Positions 46,922 to 56,200 of a DNA stretch of 64,000 bases are shown here, piece after piece. Position 1 is the stretch's first letter. Every line of letters begins with the position of its first letter. The position numbers and the translations under genes were made by a program. Below the pieces are notes generated by a model, which was not told where the DNA came from, did no database searches, and saw only the letters and a list, made by a program, of their open reading frames with translations. This stretch comes from Pseudomonadota bacterium (GTDB taxonomy: Bacteria > Pseudomonadota > Gammaproteobacteria > Steroidobacterales > Steroidobacteraceae), in the NCBI GenBank assembly GCA_023433705.1, contig JAEYUC010000036.1, positions 1 to 64,000 on the forward strand, written 5' to 3'.

Positions 46922-49749
46922 TGCGCAGGGGATGGTCGATCATTCTGGGTCTGGCGTTGATCGCCGCGTGGGTTCCCGCATCGGCCCAGGTACCCACTGC
47001 CGAACAGATGGAACTTCTCCGGAGCATGAGCCCGGAAGACCGGGAGGCGCTGCTCGAGCAGCTGGGCCTCGGCGGTTCGGTGTTGGGGGACAGCGGGTCG
47101 ACCGATGGCATGGGCGACAACGGCTCACGCACCCGACGCGACCAGCGCGGCGACCAGCGCGATGGCGAACTCGATTCCGACTCCGAACGGCGGCTCTCCG
47201 GGGAGAAGATCCCGGACAAGCTCTTCAAGCCTGACGACACGCTGCTGATCAAGCTCGAATTCCTGAAGGACAAGCCGGCACGCATCGAAAGTCCGGGTCC
47301 CGGACTTCCGCCGGTCACGATTCCCGGCGAGCCGGCGCCGATCCTCGAGCCCGCAGAAGTGATCGAGCTCCAGGACCGCATGAACCTGATCCATGCGCGC
47401 AATCCGTACCAGCTCGACTCGGCCGGCATGCTCACCTTGCCCGGTTTCTCGCCGATCATGCTCGCGGGGCTCAACGAGATGCAGGCCATCCAGCGGCTCT
47501 CGGCGATCGGCGCGTTGCGCAAGCTCGACCTCAAGGTCGTGAAACTGCCGGTGCGCAAGTCGGGCGTCGCCGCGCTGAAGCCGTTCGGATACGACCTGTT
47601 CAAGGATTCGAACGCGACCTTCGCGCCGGTGACGGACGTTCCCGTGCCTTCCGACTACATCGTCGGGCCGGGAGACCAGCTGCGCGTGCAGCTCTTCGGC
47701 AGCACCAACCGCAACCTGCGCCTGACCGTGAGCCGCGACGGGCGCGTCAATTTTCCGGAACTCGGTCCCATCAACGTCGGCGGCCGCAGCTTCCAGCAGG
47801 TCGCCGCGGACATCGAGCAGCGCGTCGAGCGGCAGATGATCGGTGTGCGCGCGAGCGTCGCGATGGGCGACACGCGTTCGATCCGCGTATTCGTCATGGG
47901 CGAGGTGAATCGCCCGGGCAGCTACACCGTGAGCGGCCTTGCCACCATCACGTCGGCGCTGTACGCCGCGGGGGGCATCAAGCCGATCGGTTCGCTGCGC
48001 GACGTGCAGCTCAAGCGCGGCGGCGCGCTCGTCCGCCGGCTCGACCTCTACGACCTGCTGCTGCGTGGCGATACCGGCGACGACGCCAAGCTCCTGCCGG
48101 GCGACGTCATCTTCATCCCGCCCGTGTCGGCCACGGTGGCCGTCGACGGCGAGGTGCATCGTCCCGCGATCTACGAGATCAAGGGAAACACGAGCGTCGA
48201 GGACATCGTGCAGCTCGCGGGTGGTTTGACCGCCGAGGCGGATAGCGCGCGTGCGGCGTTGGTGCGCGTCAACGAGCGCCGCGAACGCGTCGTGCTCGAC
48301 GTATCGCTGGACGAGCCGGCTGGCCGCGGCGAACTGCTGCGCAAGGGCGACTCGTTGCGCGTACTCAAGCTGCGGCCCACGCTCGACGAAGGCGTGACCA
48401 TCGAAGGTCACGTATTCCGGCCGGGCCCCGTCGCCTGGCGCGAAGGCCTGCGGCTGACCGAAGTCATCGGCTCCGTCGACGAGCTCAAGCCGAACGCGGA
48501 CATCAACTACGTGATGATCCGTCGCGAACTGCCCCCCGATCGCCGCATCGTCGTCGTGTCGGCGGATCTCGCCGCGGCGCTGCGGGAGCCGGATTCGCCC
48601 AGCAACATCCGCCTCATGCCGCGCGACCGCCTCATGGTGTTCGATACATCGAGCGGTCGCACCGAGCTCATCCACCCGGTGCTCGAGGAAATCCGCCGCC
48701 AGTCGCGCATCGACCAACCGAGCGCGATCGTGCGCATCGACGGCCGCGTCAAGGCGCGCGGCGACTATCCACTCGAACCGCGGATGCGCATCAGCGACCT
48801 GCTGCGCGCGGGCGGTGGCTTGCAGGATGCGGCTTACGGCGCGAAGGCCGAGCTCACGCGCTATCGTGTGACCGGGGACGCGCGCACCACGCAGCTCATC
48901 GAAATCGACCTGGGAGCAATCCTGCGCGGCGACGAGAGCGCCGACGTGCAGCTGCAGCCCTTCGACTTCCTGAACGTGAAGGAAGTCCCCGAGTGGAGCG
49001 AACAGGAACAGATCACGCTGGTCGGCGAAGTGCGCTTCCCGGGCGTCTATCCGATCCAGCGCGGCGAAACATTGCGCTCGGTGCTCGAGCGCGCGGGCGG
49101 ACTGACCAGCCTCGCGTTCCCGAGCGGTTCCGTGTTCACGCGCGTCGAGCTCAAGGAACGCGAACAGCAGCAGATCGACCGGCTCGCCGAACGGCTGCAG
49201 AGCGATCTGGCGGCCACTGCCCTGCAGGCGGCCGCCGCCAACCAGGCGTCGGCCGGGCAGGCGCTCAGCGTCGGCCAGTCGCTCCTCAACCAGCTCAAGG
49301 CGTCCAAGGCGGTGGGTCGACTCGTGATCGACCTCAACAGCGTGTTGAGCTCGCCGGCAGGTTCGGCGGCGGACGTCGTGCTGCGTGAAGGCGACCAGCT
49401 GATCATTCCGAAGCAGAAGCAGGAAGTGACGGTCATCGGCGAGGTGCAGAACAATACCTCGCACTTCTTCCGCGAGAATCTCACGCGCGACGATTACATC
49501 GGCCTGAGCGGTGGCGTGACGCGCAAGGCCGACCGCAATCGCGTCTACGTCGTCCGCGCCGACGGCAGTGTCATATCGAGCGAGGGCGGCGGCTGGTTCC
49601 GGCGCAGCGCGCAGGTCGCCATCAGGCCCGGAGACACCATCGTCGTGCCGCTCGACACGGAGCGCATGCCGGCCCTGCCGCTGTGGCAGGCGGTCACGGG
49701 CATCCTCTACAACCTGGCGATCGCGGCCGCGGCCGTGAATTCCTTCTGA
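46921..49749 (+). CDS. Large multi-SLBB polysaccharide export protein (Wza/WbfF-like)
   Basis: 942-residue export protein, far longer than E. coli Wza (about 380). A signal peptide (about 1-23) leads into a polar region with RRDQRGDQRDGE-type low complexity, a Poly_export domain (IVGPGDQLRVQLFG, about 247) and six SLBB repeats starting near 319, 405, 492, 601, 696 and 835. A C-terminal hydrophobic helix (about 918-938) may cross a membrane. There is no lipobox, unlike Wza. The long form recalls Vibrio cholerae O139 WbfF/OtnA, which is also followed by a Wzz-like gene. It starts at ATG 46921 in a TGATG junction. Confidence 0.9.
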   Translation: MRRGWSIILGLALIAAWVPASAQVPTAEQMELLRSMSPEDREALLEQLGLGGSVLGDSGSTDGMGDNGSRTRRDQRGDQRDGELDSDSERRLSGEKIPDKLFKPDDTLLIKLEFLKDKPARIESPGPGLPPVTIPGEPAPILEPAEVIELQDRMNLIHARNPYQLDSAGMLTLPGFSPIMLAGLNEMQAIQRLSAIGALRKLDLKVVKLPVRKSGVAALKPFGYDLFKDSNATFAPVTDVPVPSDYIVGPGDQLRVQLFGSTNRNLRLTVSRDGRVNFPELGPINVGGRSFQQVAADIEQRVERQMIGVRASVAMGDTRSIRVFVMGEVNRPGSYTVSGLATITSALYAAGGIKPIGSLRDVQLKRGGALVRRLDLYDLLLRGDTGDDAKLLPGDVIFIPPVSATVAVDGEVHRPAIYEIKGNTSVEDIVQLAGGLTAEADSARAALVRVNERRERVVLDVSLDEPAGRGELLRKGDSLRVLKLRPTLDEGVTIEGHVFRPGPVAWREGLRLTEVIGSVDELKPNADINYVMIRRELPPDRRIVVVSADLAAALREPDSPSNIRLMPRDRLMVFDTSSGRTELIHPVLEEIRRQSRIDQPSAIVRIDGRVKARGDYPLEPRMRISDLLRAGGGLQDAAYGAKAELTRYRVTGDARTTQLIEIDLGAILRGDESADVQLQPFDFLNVKEVPEWSEQEQITLVGEVRFPGVYPIQRGETLRSVLERAGGLTSLAFPSGSVFTRVELKEREQQQIDRLAERLQSDLAATALQAAAANQASAGQALSVGQSLLNQLKASKAVGRLVIDLNSVLSSPAGSAADVVLREGDQLIIPKQKQEVTVIGEVQNNTSHFFRENLTRDDYIGLSGGVTRKADRNRVYVVRADGSVISSEGGGWFRRSAQVAIRPGDTIVVPLDTERMPALPLWQAVTGILYNLAIAAAAVNSF

Positions 49750-50609
49750 TGAATCTCGCGACACAGACCGATCCAGCGCCGACTATTCCGCTCCTGTGGG
49801 CGGCTCGCTGGCGCATCGTCACCTCCGGGCTGGTTTTCGGCTTGTTAGGTGCAACCTACGCGCTGCTCGCCACGCCTATCTATCGGGCGCAAGTGACTTT
49901 GCTCCCCGTGCAGAACCAGAACGGGCAAGGGCTCGTCGGTCAGATCGGGGCGCTCAGCGGCCTCGCCGGACTCGCTGGCATCAATCTCGGCGGGGGCGAC
50001 AAGGTCGAGCCGCTCGCGGTGCTCAGCTCCCGTGATTTCTCGCGTTCGTTCATCGAGCAGAACAATCTCGTGACGGTGCTGCTTGCCGAGAAATGGGACG
50101 CCGAAAAGCGGAACTGGAAGAACCCGGGCCCGAATCAGCCCGACATCCGCGACGCGGTGGAGTACTTCGAGAAGGCTGTGCGCAAGGTGGGCGAGGATCG
50201 TAAGAGCGGCGTCGTGATCTTGACCGTCGACTGGAAATCTCCAGTCCAGGCGGCGGAATGGGCGAACGGCATGTCCAAGCAGATCAATTCTCAGATGCGC
50301 GCTCGCGCCATCGCGGACGCGGAACGCAGCATCGCCTATCTGCGCGGCGAGCTCGAGTCCGCCAAGCAGATCTCCTTGCAGCAGTCCATCAGCAGGCTGC
50401 TGGAATCGCAAATGCAAAACATGATGGTTGCGAGGGGCAACGATGAATATGCATTCCGCGTCATCGATTCCGCACGCGTCCCGAAAAAACGCCTGAGTCC
50501 GAAGCGCACGCTCATCACTCTGGGCAGCGCGATGATCGGTGCTTTCCTCGCCTGCGCCGTGGTGCTGCTCATTCCGAGGCGGGCGCGGACGTTCGAAAGT
50601 AACGCATGA
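49749..50609 (+). CDS. Wzz-type polysaccharide co-polymerase (chain-length regulator)
   Basis: 286-residue inner-membrane chain-length determinant. Two membrane helices (about 21-42 and 256-278) flank a periplasmic domain with a coiled coil (about 180-225). The PxxPxR-type motif before the second helix reads VPKKRLSPKR. A Gly/Leu-rich segment (about 61-78) follows helix 1. There is no C-terminal BY-kinase domain, so it is Wzz-like rather than Wzc-like. It starts in a TGATG junction with the export gene. Its last 41 bases overlap the end of the convergent phosphodiesterase-like gene. Confidence 0.9.
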   Translation: MNLATQTDPAPTIPLLWAARWRIVTSGLVFGLLGATYALLATPIYRAQVTLLPVQNQNGQGLVGQIGALSGLAGLAGINLGGGDKVEPLAVLSSRDFSRSFIEQNNLVTVLLAEKWDAEKRNWKNPGPNQPDIRDAVEYFEKAVRKVGEDRKSGVVILTVDWKSPVQAAEWANGMSKQINSQMRARAIADAERSIAYLRGELESAKQISLQQSISRLLESQMQNMMVARGNDEYAFRVIDSARVPKKRLSPKRTLITLGSAMIGAFLACAVVLLIPRRARTFESNA

Positions 50610-51906
50610 TCGTCCGGTAGAGTTCCTTGACGTGGTCTCCGTCTCTCGGCGCGAACGGCGACACGTTGGGCGTGAAATAGGCGAAGCCCTTTTCCTGGTG
50701 CATGCCGTTCTTGATGGCGACGAACACGACGTGCGGTTCCAGTGACGCGGGCCGTCCATCGACCTCAAAGCGCGTCTCGCCAGTGATCTCGTGCGGGTAA
50801 GTCAACGTCACGAAGAGGCTGCTGCCGCGATTGTCGATTTCTCCGAACATCGGCAGCCCACCATCCACCGTGATCGATGACAGACGCTGCGCCGCAGCCT
50901 GGGCAGAGTCGGCATCCGGGAATTCGACGAGGAAGTCGCGGGTCATGCGCGGCAGCACTTCGCGGAATTCGATGCCGGCAGCACGCAGGAACGCGGCGTG
51001 ATCGCGCAATCGGTAATAGAACTTCACGCGATCGTAAGGCTTCTGCGATAGTCCGGTCGCAACGATGACATCGACACCGGGAATCTCCAGATAGTCGCTC
51101 AGGATCCGGTCGTACACCGCGAGCATTTCGCAGATCGGATCGACGTCCTCCGCGACGTACCACGACGGATTGCGCAGGGTGAGCTGTTCGCGCAACAAAC
51201 GCGCGTTGAAGAAGTAGTGATGTTGGATGTGCGCGCCGGCGTTGAGGAACAAGGTCGAAAAGTCGGCGCGCCGCGATCTAAACAGCCGCATGTGTATGTC
51301 ATGCAGCAGCAGATCCAGGATCAGCGCCTTGCGCCACGGAGCGCCGCGGCTGCGCAGCGCGAGCGCGAGATACTTGCCGTAGTTCTTCGGCTGCGCGAAG
51401 CGCAGCATCCCGAGGGCGAGGTGAAAGCCGGTCCGCGGCGTGATTGTGTTCTTGGAATTGTCGCCGACCGCCTGCGCTACCGCGGCGCTCAGCACTCGGC
51501 TCCACCAGGAATTGTCGGTAGGAGTGCGAGTCCATGGGTCGGGAATGAAATAGGCTGGCTCGCTTAGACGGTTCTCGGCATTCATGGGAGAGACCGCGCC
51601 GACGCGCAGACCTCTGCGTTCGAGTTCCTCGAACAGCTGCGGAGCCTTGCTGTGCACGATGTCGCCAAGGCGAAAAACCTGGTGCTCGTCGGCCGTCAGG
51701 CCGCAGTGCGCGGATGGCCACTGTATCCAGGGCTCCAGCGATTCATAGGTGGATTCGGCGCTTGTGTGGATCTGCGAACCGGTAAGAAGACGTTGAAAAC
51801 CGGGTAGGGGGTGGGCGGAAACGTATCGCCTCACGACATCGAAATTGAGCTCGTTGAGTTCTATCAGGATCAGCCGTCCCGGCTTCTTGGCAACCACCTC
51901 AACCAT
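50569..51906 (-). CDS. Divergent alkaline-phosphatase/phosphodiesterase-fold protein
   Basis: 445-residue soluble-looking protein. I see an alkaline-phosphatase-superfamily pattern: an N-terminal strand LILIELNELN where metal ligands usually sit, a TYESLEPWIQWPSAH segment as a possible nucleophile region, NAGAHIQHHYF in place of the D-x3-H metal motif, and VIVATGLSQ where V-x-SDHG is usual. Several ligands are thus replaced, so activity may differ or be lost. No signal peptide is seen. Position in the locus suggests transfer or removal of a phospho-substituent on the glycan; this is inference. It overlaps the upstream glycosyltransferase by 8 bases. Confidence 0.6.
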   Translation of the reverse strand: MVEVVAKKPGRLILIELNELNFDVVRRYVSAHPLPGFQRLLTGSQIHTSAESTYESLEPWIQWPSAHCGLTADEHQVFRLGDIVHSKAPQLFEELERRGLRVGAVSPMNAENRLSEPAYFIPDPWTRTPTDNSWWSRVLSAAVAQAVGDNSKNTITPRTGFHLALGMLRFAQPKNYGKYLALALRSRGAPWRKALILDLLLHDIHMRLFRSRRADFSTLFLNAGAHIQHHYFFNARLLREQLTLRNPSWYVAEDVDPICEMLAVYDRILSDYLEIPGVDVIVATGLSQKPYDRVKFYYRLRDHAAFLRAAGIEFREVLPRMTRDFLVEFPDADSAQAAAQRLSSITVDGGLPMFGEIDNRGSSLFVTLTYPHEITGETRFEVDGRPASLEPHVVFVAIKNGMHQEKGFAYFTPNVSPFAPRDGDHVKELYRTIMRYFRTSAPASE

Positions 51907-53083
51907 TTTTTAGCAATACCTCGTACAAGTCGGTAATTCGTCGAACGATTACTTCCAGCGCAAAGCGCTCCCGCGCGAGTTTACGCCCCGCCCGGCCATA
52001 ACTGTCGCGCCGTTCGCGATCCTGCATGAGCGCCCACAGCGCTTCCGCCAATGGCGTTGCCTGACGCGGTGGCACGAGCGTGCCGCTGACGCCCGGTAAG
52101 ACCGCCTCGCGACACCCCGGCACGTCGGTCGTAACTACGGCGCAGCCTGCGGCAGCGGCTTCCAGCAGTGCCTTGGGCATGCCTTCGCGATACGAGGGCA
52201 GGCACACGATGCTCGCCGCGTCGAAAAAAGGAGACAGATCGGCGACGTGGCCGGACCATTCCACCAGGCCCTCGGCGACCAGCCGTTCCAGGTGTTCGCG
52301 GGATACACTGCTGGGATTGCGGTAGTCAGCCGCACCCGCCATCACGAATCGCCAATCGGCCGCGCGCGGACGCAGAATTCGTACCGCTTCGATGAACTCC
52401 AGCACCCCCTTGTCGATGAGCATGCGCGCGGGGAAGAGGACCATGGCCCGCTTGGGCTTGGCGATTTCAAATCGCGCGACATCGACTCCGGACCCCGGCA
52501 CCAGCAGAACTTCGTCAGGTCGCGCCAGGCCAGCATCGAGTATCAGGCGCCGATCGTCCTCGTTCTGCACGATCACGCGCTTGCGAGGGTGACCATAGGC
52601 GAGGCGCGCCAAGCGCCGGTAGATGCTGGCAATGATACTTCGCGCGATTCCGCGATTGCCGCTCTGGGTGAACGCGAAGCCCATACCTGACACCGCGAAG
52701 ACGACGGCCGGAACACCGGCGAGACGCGCGGCGATTCCTCCGTATAGATTGCCCTTCGGCGAAGCGCAATGGACCAGTGCCGGGCGCAGGCGTCGCAGGT
52801 GCCGCATGAGCTGCCACAGGCCGCGAATCTCGGTCAGTGGATTGGTGCCGCTGCTCGTGAAACTCACACGCCGGTGCGCGATTTTCTGCTCGGCGAGTTC
52901 GCGTTCCGCCGCGGGTTCCATGGTTTCGCTGCCGGCCTGGCCAGTCGCGAGGGCGACTCGATAGCCGCGCCGACGCGCTTCCAGGGCGAGCGGAAGGCGG
53001 TGCGATACGAAGAACGCGGCGTGATTGACGACGTAAGCGATCAGGGGAGCGCCGGTGGGAACTCCGCCGGCCTCAGCGGCCAT
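51899..53083 (-). CDS. GT4-type glycosyltransferase
   Basis: 394-residue GT-B fold glycosyltransferase of family 4. The N-terminal domain starts LIAYVVNHAAFFVSHRLPLAL; the C-terminal donor-binding domain has LFPARMLIDKGVLEFIEA and the E-x7-E motif SYREGMPKALLEAAAAGC. It probably adds one sugar of the repeat unit from a nucleotide donor on the cytoplasmic face. Its N-terminal sequence resembles galactosyl/N-acetylhexosaminyl transferases (PglA/WbpX-like), but I cannot assign the sugar. It overlaps asnB by 11 bases. Confidence 0.88.
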   Translation of the reverse strand: MAAEAGGVPTGAPLIAYVVNHAAFFVSHRLPLALEARRRGYRVALATGQAGSETMEPAAERELAEQKIAHRRVSFTSSGTNPLTEIRGLWQLMRHLRRLRPALVHCASPKGNLYGGIAARLAGVPAVVFAVSGMGFAFTQSGNRGIARSIIASIYRRLARLAYGHPRKRVIVQNEDDRRLILDAGLARPDEVLLVPGSGVDVARFEIAKPKRAMVLFPARMLIDKGVLEFIEAVRILRPRAADWRFVMAGAADYRNPSSVSREHLERLVAEGLVEWSGHVADLSPFFDAASIVCLPSYREGMPKALLEAAAAGCAVVTTDVPGCREAVLPGVSGTLVPPRQATPLAEALWALMQDRERRDSYGRAGRKLARERFALEVIVRRITDLYEVLLKNG

Positions 53084-55037
53084 GCGTGTTCTCGAGCCAG
53101 GACTGGAACATCAGCACATTCCACAACTGTGCATACCAGTTGCGCTCGCCTCGCAGATGCTGTGCCCAGCGCTCACGGATCGGTCCGGCACGCAGATAAC
53201 CGTGATGTTCCAGGTTCTGCGGGTTCAGCAGGTGTTCCGCCCAGTCGCGCAATGGACCGCGCAGCCAACGATCAATTGGCACCGCGAAGCCCGCCTTTGG
53301 GCGCTCGATCAGCTCGCGTGGCACATATCTGTAAAGGATTTGCCGCAGGATCCATTTCGACTGGCCGTCGCGCAACTTGAAGTCGAGTGGCAGTCGCCAG
53401 GCAAACTCCGCCACGCGGTGATCGAGCATGGGCACGCGTGTTTCGAGCGACACGGCCATGGCGGCGCGGTCGACCTTCGTGAGGATGTCGTCATTCATGT
53501 AGCCGATGACGTCGGTAAGCATCATCTGCGAAACCGTATCGAGCGCGTCGATTCCGGGAATGTCGCTCGCGACCAGCGGGTTCGGCTCTTCGCCGTCAAT
53601 GACGATTTGACCAGGGTCCTGCCAATGCGACACCAGAGATAAGTAGAGTTCATCCACGTCGCCGGACGGCAGGGTTGCGGCGATCTTCTGGACCTTCTCG
53701 CTCAGCAGGCTGCGGCGCCCCGTCTCCAGCGCTCCGCCTCGGTCGGACCGGTGCGCATCCCAGAATGCGCTCGGAATAGCGAGCAGTGCGCGGGCGACAA
53801 GGCGTCTTACGGCGACCGGCAGTTTCGAAAGCCTCGGCCACGAGCTCGCCGCGGCCTGGTAGCGGTTGTAGCCACCGAACAATTCGTCGGCGCAGTCGCC
53901 CGACAGCGCCACGGTGACGTGCGCGCGCGTCATGCGCGCCAGGAGGTAGGTGGGGATCTGCGATGAATCCGCGAACGGTTCCGAGTAGATCGAAGCGAGT
54001 GCAGGAATCAGCTCGAGCGCGTCCCGCGGGGCCACGTACAGTTCGGTGTGGCGGGTGCCGAGATGCCTGGCTACGGCTTCCGCGTGGTGTGCCTCGTTGA
54101 GCGAAGCATCCTCGAAGCCGATCGTGAACGAACGTACCGGCTGTGAAGCCTGGCGCTGCATGAGCGCCACGATGGTCGAGGAATCCACGCCCCCCGAAAG
54201 AAACGCGCCCACCGGCACGTCGGCAATCATTTGCTGACTGATCGCGGCGGCCAACCGCTGTTCGAGTTCCGCAGCGGCGGCTTTTGCGTCGCCCGCGAAA
54301 CCCTGTGCGCCCGCCTGCGCGGCGCATTGCGCCGCGGACCAGTACTGCTCGAGGATGGTCTGTCGTCCGGCGGCGCGTACCCGGATCAATGTACCCGGCG
54401 GCAGTTTACGAATTCCCTCGTAGATGGAGGCATCACCGGCCACGTTGTTGAAACGCATGTACGTGCGCAGCGCAGAGCGGTCGATACGCGCCTCGAAAGC
54501 CGGGTGCGTACGAAGCGCCAGCAATTCCGAGCCGAAAAGAAAGGTTGCTCCCGGCGATGCCGCGGGGCCGCCCTGCCAACCGTAATAGAGCGGTTTCTCG
54601 CCGAAGCGATCACGTGCCAGTGTCAGTTCGCTCTGCTCACGGTCCCAGATCGCCATGGCGAACATGCCGACCGCTTTTTCCAACGTCTTGCGAATGCCCC
54701 ATGCTTCGAAACCCGCGAGCAGTGTTTCAGTGTCGGAGCCGCCGCGCCAGGCAACATCGAGTTGCGCCCGCAGCTCCAGGTGATTGTAGATTTCGCCGTT
54801 GTAGTTGATGACGTAGCGCCCGCGCGGCGATTGCATGGGCTGGTGACCTTCCGCGGAAAGGTCGACTATGGCCAGGCGCCGGTGTGCAAACCCGATTCCC
54901 GCCTCGACGTCCATCCACTGTCCGTCGCTGTCGGGTCCGCGGCGTGCGATCGAATTTCCCATCGAGCGCAGCAGCGCGAGCGCTTCTTCGCGATTCGAGG
55001 CAAATGTGCCCCAGGCAAATCCGGCGAATCCGCACAT
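53073..55037 (-). CDS. asnB: AsnB-type glutamine-hydrolysing amidotransferase
   Basis: 654-residue asparagine-synthetase-family protein. N-terminal nucleophile Cys2 (MCGFAGFAW), glutaminase residues in RRGPDSDG and VINYNGEIYN, and the ATP pyrophosphatase loop FLSGGVDSS (279-287) are intact. The C-terminal synthetase domain has ALSGDCADELFGGY and the TKVDRAAMAVSLE segment. Copies within O-antigen or capsule loci often amidate uronic acids rather than aspartate. With a TviB-type dehydrogenase in the same locus, a uronamide is the favoured product. It starts in a 1-base overlap with the next upstream gene. Confidence 0.9.
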   Translation of the reverse strand: MCGFAGFAWGTFASNREEALALLRSMGNSIARRGPDSDGQWMDVEAGIGFAHRRLAIVDLSAEGHQPMQSPRGRYVINYNGEIYNHLELRAQLDVAWRGGSDTETLLAGFEAWGIRKTLEKAVGMFAMAIWDREQSELTLARDRFGEKPLYYGWQGGPAASPGATFLFGSELLALRTHPAFEARIDRSALRTYMRFNNVAGDASIYEGIRKLPPGTLIRVRAAGRQTILEQYWSAAQCAAQAGAQGFAGDAKAAAAELEQRLAAAISQQMIADVPVGAFLSGGVDSSTIVALMQRQASQPVRSFTIGFEDASLNEAHHAEAVARHLGTRHTELYVAPRDALELIPALASIYSEPFADSSQIPTYLLARMTRAHVTVALSGDCADELFGGYNRYQAAASSWPRLSKLPVAVRRLVARALLAIPSAFWDAHRSDRGGALETGRRSLLSEKVQKIAATLPSGDVDELYLSLVSHWQDPGQIVIDGEEPNPLVASDIPGIDALDTVSQMMLTDVIGYMNDDILTKVDRAAMAVSLETRVPMLDHRVAEFAWRLPLDFKLRDGQSKWILRQILYRYVPRELIERPKAGFAVPIDRWLRGPLRDWAEHLLNPQNLEHHGYLRAGPIRERWAQHLRGERNWYAQLWNVLMFQSWLENTHGR

Positions 55038-56200
55038 CAGTGATTCGCCCCGCCCGCCAACTCGCGATACAGCGATTCATAACGCGCGCACGTGGCATCG
55101 AGCGAAAACTCGCTCTCGATACGGCGACGCGCGGCCGCGCCACGCGCCTGGCGGGTGGCCGGGTCGTACCCTGCGATGCGTAGCAGCGCGGCGCCAAGCG
55201 CCTGCGGGTCTCCGGGGGCCACTACTTCGCCGGTGTCTCCGACCAGCAGGGAGGCGTCGCCGACGTCGGTGACGACGCAGGGCACGCCCGCTCCCATAGC
55301 TTCGCCCACGACATTGGGAAAGCCCTCGCTCCTGGATGAAAGGCAGAACACGTCGAGAGCTGCGAGGCATTCCGGAATGTCATTGCGTTCGCCCAGCAGC
55401 ACGAATCGATCGCGCAATCCCGCTTTCTCCAGCCAGTTCACAAGCTCGCGATTCTCCGCGTCCAGACCTCGGCCCGCCAATAGAAACCGGACGAACGGCA
55501 TGCGTGCGCCGACAATTGCGCAGGCTTGAATGAACGTGGGGTAGTCCTTGACGGGACTGAAGCGGCCGATGGCGCCAATCGCAACCGTGCGTGCATCGAA
55601 GCCGAATTCCGCGCGGCGGTCGGCGCGGCGATCGGCCCCGCCTGCCAGGCGCGAGATGTCGAAGCCGTTGGGTATCACCCGCATACGGGCGGCGTCGTAA
55701 CCCATCGCGACGTGCACGCGGCGTGAAGCTTCGGCCGCGCAGACGATGACGCGCGGAATCCGCGTTGAAAGCATTGCACAGGCGCGCGCCACTACACGCG
55801 TGAAACGAGAACCCTCGAACTGCATGAAGGTGGTGCGGACTCCCCACGCGATTGCCGAACTACCCGAGCCCACCGCCGCGAGTCCGCCGATCAGGTCGGC
55901 GTGATACATCCAGGTCTGTACGACATCCGGACGCAACTCGCGCAACAGTTTTCGCAAGCGCCAAAAGGCCTTGAACGCGCCCGGTGAATATCGGAAGCCG
56001 AGCGTGTGGAGCTCGATTCCACCATTGCGCAGACGCGCTCCGACGTTGCCCGCCGACGTCAGCGACACGACCACGTGGTGAAACTCTCTGCGCCGATGCG
56101 ACGTCTCGATCAGGCGCGCGAGCATGAGTTCCGCTCCGCCGGGATCGAGTCCTACGATGACGTGGATCACCCGTACGGCGCGTTGTGCCGTGGCGGTCAT
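55037..56200 (-). CDS. GT4-type glycosyltransferase
   Basis: 387-residue family 4 glycosyltransferase. It has the N-terminal GLDPGGAELMLARLI motif (the GG-A-E pattern typical of GT4), AIGRFSPVKDYPTFIQA, and E-x7-E in SRSEGFPNVVGEAMGAGVP. It acts at the inner-membrane cytoplasmic face on the lipid-linked repeat unit. ATG 56200 overlaps the upstream methyltransferase stop (ATGA). Confidence 0.9.
   Translation of the reverse strand: MTATAQRAVRVIHVIVGLDPGGAELMLARLIETSHRRREFHHVVVSLTSAGNVGARLRNGGIELHTLGFRYSPGAFKAFWRLRKLLRELRPDVVQTWMYHADLIGGLAAVGSGSSAIAWGVRTTFMQFEGSRFTRVVARACAMLSTRIPRVIVCAAEASRRVHVAMGYDAARMRVIPNGFDISRLAGGADRRADRRAEFGFDARTVAIGAIGRFSPVKDYPTFIQACAIVGARMPFVRFLLAGRGLDAENRELVNWLEKAGLRDRFVLLGERNDIPECLAALDVFCLSSRSEGFPNVVGEAMGAGVPCVVTDVGDASLLVGDTGEVVAPGDPQALGAALLRIAGYDPATRQARGAAARRRIESEFSLDATCARYESLYRELAGGANH

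Noticed and set aside
47125..49764. 879-codon open frame antisense to the SLBB export gene
   Set aside because: It is the mirror of a GC-rich coding strand, rich in Arg, His and Val repeats. It has no recognisable domain, while the plus-strand frame has a signal peptide and six SLBB repeats.
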